Positions 8,849 through 18,166 of a stretch of 64,000 nucleotides of DNA are shown piece after piece (position 1 is the first letter of the stretch; each line of letters starts with the position of its first letter). A program made the translations under genes and the position numbers. The DNA is from Flavivirga spongiicola (lineage in GTDB: Bacteria > Bacteroidota > Bacteroidia > Flavobacteriales > Flavobacteriaceae). The notes below the pieces were generated by a model. It ran no database searches and had not been told where the DNA came from. It was given only the letters and a program-made list of their open reading frames with translations. Location: contig NZ_JAUOEO010000001.1 of the NCBI RefSeq assembly GCF_030540825.1, positions 4,725,001-4,789,000 of the forward strand, in the 5' to 3' direction.

Positions 8849-11800
8849 TTAAAATTTTATATCTAACCCTATAGTAAATTTCTTTTGAGATGGGTAAGAG
8901 GCAGTATCTACGCCTGCAAAAGCATCAGCACCTCCTGAGTTATTAGATTCTGGATCATACCCTGAATAATCAGTAAACGTAAATAAATTAGTACCCGTGA
9001 AGTATACTTTAGCTGAGTTTATTTTTAATGATTGTATGACTTTATTTGGTAAATTATATCCTAACGTTATGTTTTTAACTCGGATATACGAACCATCTTC
9101 TACCCAACGGCTTGAATTACGTTGATTTCCCAACACATCATGACCAGGAACATTTGTATTCTCATTGGTTGGTGTCCATCTGTTTAATAAAGCGGTACTT
9201 AAACCATCATTTCCTCCTTCAGTTAAAAATCTACCAATATTTAAAATATCATTGCCTTGTACGCCTATTATAAATACATTTAGACTTAAATTATTGTAGG
9301 TAAATGTATTATTCCAACCAAATGTATAATCTGGTAATGCCTTAGCTATATTAACTACATCATCGCCATTTATAACACCATCATTATTTTGATCAACATA
9401 TTTAGGAGACCCAGGAGTGACATCATAAGCTGCAGCTAATATTGCTTCATCACTTTTCCATACACCATCATATTCAAAACCTCTGATTAATCCTATAGGC
9501 TGTCCTACTTCTAACCATAGGGCGTCAGAAAATCCTGGAGTACCTGCACCACCTATTGACAATTCTGTTTCTCCACTATTTAATGCTATAACTTCGTTAT
9601 CATTTTTTGTAAATGTTATATTAGAACCCCATGCAAAATCTCCTTTTACAATCGGTTTTCCTGATAGGGCTATTTCAAATCCTTTATTTTCTACTTCCCC
9701 TGCATTAACTAATTGTGTTTGAAAGCCAGATGCTTGAAAGAGCTGTCTTTCTAATAAAAGGTCTGTTGTATTCTTTTTATAATAATCTGCAGACAAAGAC
9801 AATCGCCCATTAAACAAACCTAAATCTAGTCCAATATTTAATTGTTCTGTAGTTTCCCATTTTAAATTTGGGTTTCCTGCCTGTGTAGACAAACTAAGCC
9901 CAGTTGTAAGTGCACCTCCATTAAATGATACATTAGAGCCTGTTCTTAATTGGTCTAGAGATTGATATGGTCCAATAGCTTGATTTCCTACTTCTCCATA
10001 ACTTCCTCTTAGTTTTAAACTATTAATGGTGTTTGTATTTTCTAAAAATTTCTCATTCGATATATTCCAAGCAAAACCAGCAGAAGGAAAATACCCCCAT
10101 TTATTATTAGTTGCAAATACTGAAGAATGATCAGCACGATAAGTTAATGTAACAGAATACCTATTATCGAAAGCATAATTTAACCTTCCCATGTACGACT
10201 CTGTATCTGAATCTTCGGCGTAAGAACTTGGTTTTGTGGCTTCACTACCCAACTCTAAAGCATTGTATAATGCTGCGTTTGTTAAAAAGCCTTTTCCACT
10301 TGAGAAATTACTATTAAACTTGGTGCTTTGTTGTTCAAAAACTCCAGTAAGTTTTACGCTATGTTTTTCATTAAATAGCTTCTCATAAGTTAAAATGTTG
10401 GTGTTTTGATAACGACTCCATTTACTATCTCCTATTGAAGCCTGTCTATCTGTTTCATCTCCATTAACAACTCTTTCATTATAATAAAAGTTATCTTCAC
10501 TATCATTTAATTGGTAGGATATACCAACACGTGCAGTTAAAGCATCAAAAACTTTATATTCAACAGAAGGGTTGAACAATATCGTATTTGAATAATTATT
10601 TCTAATAGGCTCCAGCGCTAAAGCTACAGGATTATATTCCGTATTTGAACCTACGCCTCCTCCAGGTTGAGAATAACTTCCATCTGCTTCAAGTATTGGC
10701 TTCGTTGGTGAAAATAACAATGATGCATATACAGGACTCCCAAACGCATCTCTTGTATTTAATACTGTTGGGTTATCTTTAGCAAAATTTGTAAATGAAT
10801 TTATATTTACTTTTAATTTTTCACTAAGTTTTAAACCAATATTTACTCGTCCTGAAAACTTTTTATAATTGGATCCTATTATAATTCCTTTTGCTTCAAT
10901 AAAGTCTCCAGAAATGTTATAATTTACATTATCAGTTCCCCCTCCAATAGTTAAATGGTGATTCTGAGTAGTTCCAGTTTTAAAAATTTCATCTTGCCAA
11001 TCGGTTCCTCCACCAGCAGCAAAATCTGTTAACTGTTGGGATGAAAAAATTTCTGCTAAACCTCTTGCTACTCTATTTCTATTAATATATTGAGCATATT
11101 GCGAAGCATTCATCAAATCTAACTTTTCACGAACACTATGCAATGTTGTATAACCATTATATGTAAGTGTTGGCTTTTCGTTTCTTCCTTTTTTAGTTGT
11201 TATCAAGATAACACCTGAAGCTCCTCTAGATCCATATATAGCTGTTGCTGATGCATCTTTCAATACCTCCATAGATTTGATATCATTTGGATGTATATCA
11301 CTTAAGCTTACTCCTTGAGTGCCATCAACGATCACAAGTGGATTGTTACCACCATTAATAGAACTCACACCTCTAATTCTAATAGATACATTAGAATTTG
11401 GGGAAGCATCATTACTATTTACTTGAACTCCTGCGACTTGTCCTTGCAACACTTCATCAGTTCTAGCTAATGGAATACTAGTCAATTCTCCAACTTTAAC
11501 TGAAGTTACTGCTCCTGTAATATCACTTTTTTTCTGAGTACCATAACCAACAACAACAACTTCGTCTAATTTAGATACATCTTCTTGTAATATTACGCTT
11601 AATTTAATTTGATTGTTAATTGATATTTCTTGGGTTAAATAACCTACATAACTGAAAACCAATATACCAGTAGATGGTGCCTCAATGGAAAAATTACCAT
11701 CAAAATCGGTGGTAGCACCTATAGTCGTTCCTTTTAAAAGAATGGTTACTCCTGGTAAAGGTTGATTATCCTCAGTACTTGTTACTAACCCTATTATTGT

Positions 11801-11866
11801 TTGTTGTGCCAACGACACCGATGTTATTAATAAAAACAGCAGTAATACGCCTAATTTTTGTTTCAT
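8849..11866 (-). CDS. SusC/RagA-like TonB-dependent outer-membrane transporter
   Basis: 1005 residues. A signal peptide (1-20) is followed by a carboxypeptidase-D-like domain (about 22-95), a TonB box region ending in DEVVVVGYGTQKK (about 102-114), the plug domain with IRIRGVSSINGGNNPL and LKDASATAIYGSRGASGVI, and a 22-strand barrel ending in KFTIGLDIKF with the C-terminal Phe usual for BAM substrates. It imports oligosaccharides with its SusD partner, powered by TonB-ExbBD. It lies 55 bases after the BIG2/GEVED gene and 24 before susD, so the three form an operon. Confidence 0.95.
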   Translation of the reverse strand: MKQKLGVLLLFLLITSVSLAQQTIIGLVTSTEDNQPLPGVTILLKGTTIGATTDFDGNFSIEAPSTGILVFSYVGYLTQEISINNQIKLSVILQEDVSKLDEVVVVGYGTQKKSDITGAVTSVKVGELTSIPLARTDEVLQGQVAGVQVNSNDASPNSNVSIRIRGVSSINGGNNPLVIVDGTQGVSLSDIHPNDIKSMEVLKDASATAIYGSRGASGVILITTKKGRNEKPTLTYNGYTTLHSVREKLDLMNASQYAQYINRNRVARGLAEIFSSQQLTDFAAGGGTDWQDEIFKTGTTQNHHLTIGGGTDNVNYNISGDFIEAKGIIIGSNYKKFSGRVNIGLKLSEKLKVNINSFTNFAKDNPTVLNTRDAFGSPVYASLLFSPTKPILEADGSYSQPGGGVGSNTEYNPVALALEPIRNNYSNTILFNPSVEYKVFDALTARVGISYQLNDSEDNFYYNERVVNGDETDRQASIGDSKWSRYQNTNILTYEKLFNEKHSVKLTGVFEQQSTKFNSNFSSGKGFLTNAALYNALELGSEATKPSSYAEDSDTESYMGRLNYAFDNRYSVTLTYRADHSSVFATNNKWGYFPSAGFAWNISNEKFLENTNTINSLKLRGSYGEVGNQAIGPYQSLDQLRTGSNVSFNGGALTTGLSLSTQAGNPNLKWETTEQLNIGLDLGLFNGRLSLSADYYKKNTTDLLLERQLFQASGFQTQLVNAGEVENKGFEIALSGKPIVKGDFAWGSNITFTKNDNEVIALNSGETELSIGGAGTPGFSDALWLEVGQPIGLIRGFEYDGVWKSDEAILAAAYDVTPGSPKYVDQNNDGVINGDDVVNIAKALPDYTFGWNNTFTYNNLSLNVFIIGVQGNDILNIGRFLTEGGNDGLSTALLNRWTPTNENTNVPGHDVLGNQRNSSRWVEDGSYIRVKNITLGYNLPNKVIQSLKINSAKVYFTGTNLFTFTDYSGYDPESNNSGGADAFAGVDTASYPSQKKFTIGLDIKF

Positions 11867-11920
11867 AATATATTTTACTTAATAGTTAATTCTGTTAATA
11901 ATATTTTTGTTATTATTATC

Positions 11921-13414
11921 TTAAAAAATAGAAACTTTAAAATCTTTAGTGGTTTGATTTGCTACATCTCCACAAAGTCCGAAATCTACCCAAGCATCTA
12001 ATGTCTGGATGCGCATTCTTGTATTTCCTGTTGCTGCGTTATTAGGAACTGTTAGTGACTCACTAAAAGGACCGTCATTTAATTGAGCATCCAATCCAAA
12101 TTCAATAACCAACTCTCCAACATCTTCAAAGTCTCCATCTGCATTCCAATCAATCCATACCTTAGATTTAGACCAATTATTTGATTGAACTAAATCTAAT
12201 GTAAAGGAGTTTCCAATGGATGTGCTTAGAGTTTCAGTAGTATAAAACTCATAATTCCCTGCAGGTTGCGCTCCCGAATAATTAAGATTAGTATCTCCAC
12301 CTGTTGTGGTTACTGTATCTGCATTATATCCCCCAGTACCAGAAATACTGCAATATGATACTCCTAAAATTTCTACTTCAAAATCTTTAGTAGTTTGATT
12401 TGCTACATCTCCACAAAGACCATAGTTTGTCCAAGCATCTAAAGTTTGAACACGCATTCTTGAGGTTCCAACTGCTGCATCTACCGGTACATTTATCATA
12501 TCATTGAAAGGCCCATCATTTAACTGAGCATCTAATCCAAATTCAATTACTAATTCACCAGCATCTTCAAAATCTTTATCACCATTCCAATCAATCCATA
12601 TTTTAGATTTTGACCAATTATTAGACTGTGTTAAAGAAATAGAAAATTGAGAATCAGTAGTAACTACTAATGTTTCAGTTGACAATTCATAATTATTTGT
12701 TGGTTGAGATCCTGAATAATTAATATTTCCTTCAGCACCAGTTGTTACAATTGTATCGGCATTATATCCTCCTGTTCCAGATATTGAACAATATTGCAAA
12801 CCTAGAATGACTGGGTCTCCACTGGTCGCTAATTGAATAACTGCTGTTTTTTCGCCCTGAATTGTCATCGCTGTAATAACTGCTACTCCTGGAGATATGG
12901 CTGTTACATTCCCATTAGCATCAACAGAAATCACACTTGGGTCACTAGAAGACCAGGTTACCTCTTTTATACTCGCATTTTCTGGTGTAAAAATTACATT
13001 ATAAGACGTTTGGGATGGATTAGCAGACACAACTTCCTCCAAAGCGATACTTTCTACTTTAATAATTACGTTTATTGTTACTGTTTTAGTAATATTTCCA
13101 TCAACATTTTTAGCTGTTAATATAGCCTCACCCAAGCTAATACCTTTTACACCTGCAACTAATCCGTTTTCACTAAATTGAATCTCAGCAACTTGTTCAT
13201 CACTTGAAGACCAAGTCACTTTCTCTGTAGTTGTATCTGGAGATGGTGTAACAATAATTGGCTTTACTTCATTAATACTTAATTGCAAAGCAGATTCACT
13301 TAATTCTATTTCATTTAAAGAAACAGTTGTAAGGTCATCCTCTTCACAGGAAGAAAACAATATCATACTTAAAGCAAGTAATGACATTAAAAAATTAAGT
13401 TTGTTTTTTTTCAT
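11921..13414 (-). CDS. Surface lipoprotein with two BIG2-like and two GEVED domains
   Basis: 497 residues. Lipobox LFSSCEEDD puts the lipidated Cys near residue 23, with acidic residues after it as in surface-exported Bacteroidota lipoproteins. Two Ig-like BIG2 modules (about 30-115 and 116-200) contain VTWSSSDEQVAEI and VTWSSSDPSVISV. Two GEVED domains follow (about 204-350 and 351-497), each with YCSISGTGGYNAD, WSKS.[IV]WIDWN.D.DFED and LCGDVANQTTKDF. It is probably the surface glycan-binding protein of the locus, the place often held by SusE/SusF-like proteins, here in front of susC. GEVED domains also occur in the locus enzyme at 18167, which suggests a common target or anchoring role. 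Confidence 0.85.
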   Translation of the reverse strand: MKKNKLNFLMSLLALSMILFSSCEEDDLTTVSLNEIELSESALQLSINEVKPIIVTPSPDTTTEKVTWSSSDEQVAEIQFSENGLVAGVKGISLGEAILTAKNVDGNITKTVTINVIIKVESIALEEVVSANPSQTSYNVIFTPENASIKEVTWSSSDPSVISVDANGNVTAISPGVAVITAMTIQGEKTAVIQLATSGDPVILGLQYCSISGTGGYNADTIVTTGAEGNINYSGSQPTNNYELSTETLVVTTDSQFSISLTQSNNWSKSKIWIDWNGDKDFEDAGELVIEFGLDAQLNDGPFNDMINVPVDAAVGTSRMRVQTLDAWTNYGLCGDVANQTTKDFEVEILGVSYCSISGTGGYNADTVTTTGGDTNLNYSGAQPAGNYEFYTTETLSTSIGNSFTLDLVQSNNWSKSKVWIDWNADGDFEDVGELVIEFGLDAQLNDGPFSESLTVPNNAATGNTRMRIQTLDAWVDFGLCGDVANQTTKDFKVSIF

Positions 13415-13600
13415 AATTTATTGTTTAGTTGTTTATGAGTTAGGGAATAAAAAAATGCGCATTATAAACATTAATGACATATCTTTTTATTTACGGTCTA
13501 AATTATTGGAGTTATAAAAAAAAGACGTGTTAGGAATTCATAAATTAAGGTTGGTATTTTCGTAACCTCCTGTTTTTACACGCTTTCTTACTTTAAAGAA

Positions 13601-13633
13601 TAAAAAAAACATCAAAAACTGACTTTTGATGTT
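13601..13633 (-). terminator. Terminator of the hybrid two-component gene
   Basis: On the minus strand AACATCAAAA and TTTTGATGTT form a 10-bp stem with a 6-base loop, directly followed by eight T. It lies about 40 bases after the stop at 13671. The remaining bases to 13414 form the leader of the BIG2/GEVED-susC-susD operon, in which I see no clear operator. Confidence 0.75.
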
Positions 13634-13670
13634 ATTAATTAATATTCTTTAAAGATTTAATATCTTTATG

Positions 13671-16600
13671 TTATTCAGAAAAATGATCTTTAACAAACAA
13701 CGAAGGACTTTTACCAAATTTCTTTTTAAATTCCTGACTAAAATGCCTTCTATCTGTATACCCAACTTTAAAACAAACATCTGTTATCGAGATTTTTTGT
13801 TGTTCTTTTAATAATTGGGCTGCACGCTGTAAACGAAAATCTCTTACAAACCCGATAATCGTCATACCGGTCATTGCTTTAATTTTTTTATAAACATTAG
13901 AATGACTCATCCCAATATCTTTAGCCAATTGATCGACATTAAATTCAGACTCTTCAATATTTTCTTCAACTATTGTTACCAATTTGGTTAAAAATTCTTC
14001 ATCGGGAGAGTTCAATGCTACATTTTTAGGTCGTAACAAACCTTCTTTTAAATAACGATCTCGTAATAATTCTCTAGTCTGTAAAAGATTTTTAATTCTT
14101 ATTTTTAATATAGCTTCATTAAACGGTTTGGTTAAATAATCATCTGCACCCGTTTCTAAGCCTTCAATTTTATCAGAAATAAGCGTTCTAGCAGTAAGTA
14201 ATATGACAGGAATATGGCTAGTTCTAATATCATTTTTTAATTTAGAACAAAAAGCTACGCCATCCATAACTGGCATCATTATATCACTCACTACCAAATC
14301 TGGAATAAATTCTACAGCCATTTCTAAACCTTCTTTTCCATTAGAGGCTTCTATAACCAAATAGGACTTTGATAATACGCCTTTTAAGTAGTCTCTCAAA
14401 TTTGTATTATCTTCTACTAACAAAATTGAAGATTTAGACTCTCTTTTAGAATCTTCATCTACTTCAACATCACTTCGGTCTGCAACATAGTTTTCTATAT
14501 TTTCATCTTCATGAACTCCTTTTATTATTTCAGCCTCTTTAAAATGCATGTACCCAAGGGGTAATTTAATTGTAAATACACTCCCTTTTCCCAATTTGCT
14601 GTTTACCTCAATCTTTCCCGAATGCAATTCGATAATATCTTTAGCTATAGACAATCCTATTCCAAACCCTTTGGCTTCATTCGTATCGTCTTCTTTTTGA
14701 TAAAAGCGTTCAAAAATATTTTGAAGTTTGTCTTTTTGAATACCTTGACCTGAATCACTTACTATAATGTTAACATACTTACTATCTTTCGTTACTTTAA
14801 TTTTTATTTGATTTCCTTCTTCACAAAATTTAAAAGCATTAGATAGTAAATTAAAAATTACTTTCTCTAATTGATCTTTATCAAACCAAGCCTTTATATC
14901 TGAATCTGTTTTTTTAAACTGATAATCTATTTTCTTAATAATGGCTTGCTGTGAAAAATTTAAAAAAATCTCATTTGTAAAGTCAACAATATTGCTTTGT
15001 GTTACTTTTAATTTAACATGTCCCTCTTCTAATTTTCTAAAATTCAATAATTCATTTACTAAATGCAATAGCCTATTAGTATTACTTTTTATTGTTGAAA
15101 GCTGATTCTTTTTGTTTACCTCTAAATCACTCTTTAATAAATTATTTAACGGACCTAATATTAGGGTTAATGGCGTTCTTATTTCATGTGATATGTTTGT
15201 AAAAAAACGCTGTTTCGCTTTATGCAATTTATCTTCATGTTCACGCTGTAATTTTTCTAATACCAATCTGTTCTTCATTTGAGACCATCTCAAATAATAA
15301 CGCTGAAATAATGCCAACACTATTACTAATAGTATCGAATACAAAACATAAGCCCACCATGTTCTCCAATAAGGTGGTAGAATATTTATATGAATATTTG
15401 CTATATTGCCTACATTCCACATTCCATTTTGCTCTTTACTTTTTACTTTAAACTTGTATTCTCCCGGAGATAAATTAGTAAATGTTGATGTGTTTTGTGT
15501 GCCAATTTCTCGCCATGCATCTTCAAATCCTTCCATTTTTACAGCAAACTGAGTATTATTAGAAAAAGGATATTGTAATGATGAGAAACTAAATGTAAAT
15601 ACTCTTTGGCTATAGGTTAAAGTAATACTGTCTTGATAAGATATATGATTTTTAATAACAGACTCCTCGCTACCATGAACACTTTTGTTTAGTAGCTTAA
15701 AATCTGTAAATACAACTGGGAATTCTGAATTATATTCTTGAATAGATTTTGGGTTGAATGAAGTAACACCTCTATTTCCTCCAAAATACAACATACCATT
15801 TTTATCTTTAAATACTGAAGCTATATGGAATTCTCTTTCTCTATCTGAAAATGCCTGAATTCGTTCTAAATCTATATTGTACTTATAAATACCCTCTATT
15901 GTACTAAGCCAAATATTTTTTTCATTATCTTGTATTAACCCAACTACGGCATTATTATTTATAGCATTTCCAATACTAAAATTTTTAAAAACTTTGGTTT
16001 TTATATCAAAAAAACTCAATCCTTCTTTAGTTCCTATCCATAAGTTCCCTTTATCATCTTTTATAAAGCTAAAAATGTAATTACTAGCAATAGCATTAGA
16101 ATTATTTTTATTGACGAGATAATTGGTGAATTGATTTGTTTTAGGGTCAAAAAAACTTAATCCTCCTCCAAAAGTTGCTATCCATAATGTATTATCTTTA
16201 TTCAATAAAATAGACAAAACATTATCACTTGGTAATGACTTCGAATTTGTTTTACGATGTTTAAAAGTTGTAAACTTTTGTTCTTGTACATTAAAATAAC
16301 TCAATCCACCACCCCAAGTCCCTACCCATAGATCACTAGATGGTAATTCTACAATCGACCTTACATCATTATAGGGTAATGAAAAATCATTATTTGCTTC
16401 TCTTTTAAACTGTTTTACTTTTTTCTTTTTAGAATCTAATAAAACAAGCCCATTCGCAAAAGTACCTATCCAGTATTGATTCTTTATTGAAGGTTTTATA
16501 CATTGAATAAAATCGCCACCAATAAATGAATTATGTTCTTTATTATAAAATTTAAGTTCTTTATTATCAATATTGAAAACACTTAACCCCTTACCATCTG

Positions 16601-17735
16601 TTCCCATCCAAAGTTCTTCATTTTCTTTATAAACAGATAATATTGGAGATGTATCATACCCCTTTATATCACTATAAAAAAGCAGGACATCATTAGATTT
16701 TTTTTCAAGAATATTTATTCCTTTCCATGCTGTACCAATCCAAATATTAGACTGATTGTCTTCAAATATAGCATTAACTGTATTATTTGTTAAAGCAGTT
16801 TGTAAACGGTTATCATGCTTATATTGATTAATAACAAGCTTATTATGAAAATTGCCTTGGATTTTTAGCACGCCAGATCCATCAGTACCAATCCACAAAT
16901 TATTGGTATTATCTTTCTGAATCGTTCTTATAATTGATACATCTTGATACTTAGAATTCTTTAAAAAATTTGTTAATGTATTATCTTTTATATTAAACTT
17001 TAACAAGCCAGCACCATTAGTTCCTATTAACAATTCACTTTTGTTTATTGATGTAATTGCATTAATAAATTCAAAATTGATTTTACTATCTAAGCTAAAC
17101 CTTGTAAAAGTTTCTGTTTTAAAATCAAACTTGTTTAAGCCACCCCCATAAGTCCCTATCCAAAATACATCTTCCTTTTGTTCAAAAATACTCCAAACAC
17201 TATTATGACTTAAAGATAACGTATTGTTTATCTGATATATAAATGTCTTAAATGCTTTAGTTTTTTTGTTAAAAAGGTTTAAGCCATTTTCTGTGCCTAT
17301 CCAAATTCTATTATTTTTATCTTCAATAATTGTATGTACATCATCAGATGAAATAGATTTTACATCTTCCAAATTTGATTTATAATTAGTAAAACTATTT
17401 TTAATAGGGTTATAAACACTAACCCCTCCACCAATGGTACCTATCCATAACTTTCCTTGACTATCAATTTTTAGAGCTGAAATATCATCAGAGCTTATTG
17501 AGCTATTTTTTTTATTAAAAACTTTAAAAGAGGTTCCGTCGTATCTATTTAATCCATTCTTAGTACCAACCCAAATAAAACCTAAACGATCTTGAACAAT
17601 AGCAGTAACACGACCATTCGATAATCCTTTATCTATGTTCAAATGTTTAAATTGAATTTGATTTTGCGTATTACAGATTATTGTAAAACCAATAATAAAA
17701 CAAAATATCAGCCGATATTTCACCATAGTTTTCAA
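13671..17735 (-). CDS. Hybrid two-component system regulator (HTCS)
   Basis: 1354 residues in one chain. A signal/anchor N-terminus (Met4 at 17726 is an equally good start) is followed by about 14 Reg_prop propeller repeats of the type IWIGT..GGL..[FY] (about 30-660), a Y_Y_Y domain (about 700-775) and a membrane helix (about 793-815). The histidine kinase follows, with SHEIRTPLTLILGPL (His near 850) and an ATPase domain (about 950-1060) containing NLLSNAFKF and GFGIGLSIAKD. A receiver has DLVVSDIMMPVMDG (Asp near 1150), and the C-terminus is an AraC-type DNA-binding domain (about 1250-1350). HTCS proteins bind a breakdown product of the target glycan in the periplasm and activate their locus. 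The gene lies within the locus it presumably controls. Confidence 0.95.
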   Translation of the reverse strand: MKTMVKYRLIFCFIIGFTIICNTQNQIQFKHLNIDKGLSNGRVTAIVQDRLGFIWVGTKNGLNRYDGTSFKVFNKKNSSISSDDISALKIDSQGKLWIGTIGGGVSVYNPIKNSFTNYKSNLEDVKSISSDDVHTIIEDKNNRIWIGTENGLNLFNKKTKAFKTFIYQINNTLSLSHNSVWSIFEQKEDVFWIGTYGGGLNKFDFKTETFTRFSLDSKINFEFINAITSINKSELLIGTNGAGLLKFNIKDNTLTNFLKNSKYQDVSIIRTIQKDNTNNLWIGTDGSGVLKIQGNFHNKLVINQYKHDNRLQTALTNNTVNAIFEDNQSNIWIGTAWKGINILEKKSNDVLLFYSDIKGYDTSPILSVYKENEELWMGTDGKGLSVFNIDNKELKFYNKEHNSFIGGDFIQCIKPSIKNQYWIGTFANGLVLLDSKKKKVKQFKREANNDFSLPYNDVRSIVELPSSDLWVGTWGGGLSYFNVQEQKFTTFKHRKTNSKSLPSDNVLSILLNKDNTLWIATFGGGLSFFDPKTNQFTNYLVNKNNSNAIASNYIFSFIKDDKGNLWIGTKEGLSFFDIKTKVFKNFSIGNAINNNAVVGLIQDNEKNIWLSTIEGIYKYNIDLERIQAFSDREREFHIASVFKDKNGMLYFGGNRGVTSFNPKSIQEYNSEFPVVFTDFKLLNKSVHGSEESVIKNHISYQDSITLTYSQRVFTFSFSSLQYPFSNNTQFAVKMEGFEDAWREIGTQNTSTFTNLSPGEYKFKVKSKEQNGMWNVGNIANIHINILPPYWRTWWAYVLYSILLVIVLALFQRYYLRWSQMKNRLVLEKLQREHEDKLHKAKQRFFTNISHEIRTPLTLILGPLNNLLKSDLEVNKKNQLSTIKSNTNRLLHLVNELLNFRKLEEGHVKLKVTQSNIVDFTNEIFLNFSQQAIIKKIDYQFKKTDSDIKAWFDKDQLEKVIFNLLSNAFKFCEEGNQIKIKVTKDSKYVNIIVSDSGQGIQKDKLQNIFERFYQKEDDTNEAKGFGIGLSIAKDIIELHSGKIEVNSKLGKGSVFTIKLPLGYMHFKEAEIIKGVHEDENIENYVADRSDVEVDEDSKRESKSSILLVEDNTNLRDYLKGVLSKSYLVIEASNGKEGLEMAVEFIPDLVVSDIMMPVMDGVAFCSKLKNDIRTSHIPVILLTARTLISDKIEGLETGADDYLTKPFNEAILKIRIKNLLQTRELLRDRYLKEGLLRPKNVALNSPDEEFLTKLVTIVEENIEESEFNVDQLAKDIGMSHSNVYKKIKAMTGMTIIGFVRDFRLQRAAQLLKEQQKISITDVCFKVGYTDRRHFSQEFKKKFGKSPSLFVKDHFSE

Positions 17736-17844
17736 GTTTCAAGTATTTAAAATCTCCTTTTATAAAATAAAGAATTTTTTGAAACCAACTATCCTAGAGG
17801 CAGTTTTAGCTTTAATAAAATTCTGTTTATAAAACTTTTGGCTA

Positions 17845-18142
17845 ATGTGAAGCTGGATAAATAGTTCCTCCATTGCCCTCTCCTCCTATAACAGCATTGG
17901 TTTCTTTCATAGCAATCCCAACATTTACTTCTCCTTTTTTTCCAGCTTTTTATTAAATACGGCTTTAAACTCTTTTTCAAAACTCTTTCTGATGATAAAT
18001 ACGAATTTTTAAAAACCAGCTTCTAAGGCATCGTACAATGAAAAATCTAGATTGTATCACCTTCTGGGATAAAGTTTTCTATTTGTTTTAAGTCTTTATA
18101 ACGACTTCCCATACCTGCTGTTAAAACTACTAAATGTGAAAA
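17845..18142 (-). pseudogene. Chimeric remnant: nucleotidyltransferase 5' end joined to phosphoglucosamine mutase fragment
   Basis: Read on the minus strand from 18142, one frame gives LVVLTAGMGSRYKDLKQ, the N-terminal nucleotide loop of an NTP_transferase. A one-base loss near 18048 moves the reading to DFSLYDALEAGF, then a stop, then KFVFIIRKSFEKEFK and NKKLEKK (to about 17936). Another frame continues at 17934-17845 as GEVNVGIAMKETNAVIGG and EGNGGTIYPASH, the active-site loop region of phosphoglucosamine/phosphomannomutases, and then stops. Two unrelated sugar-nucleotide genes are therefore joined and broken by several frame changes and stops. It lies between the HTCS and the GH123-like gene. 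Confidence 0.75.
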
Positions 18143-18166
18143 AAGATGAATTCTATTTCCGGGATG

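Noticed and set aside
17789..17980. 63-residue Cys/Trp-rich minus-strand protein
   Set aside because: It is the wrong frame across the nucleotidyltransferase/phosphoglucosamine-mutase remnant; the other frames show family motifs.
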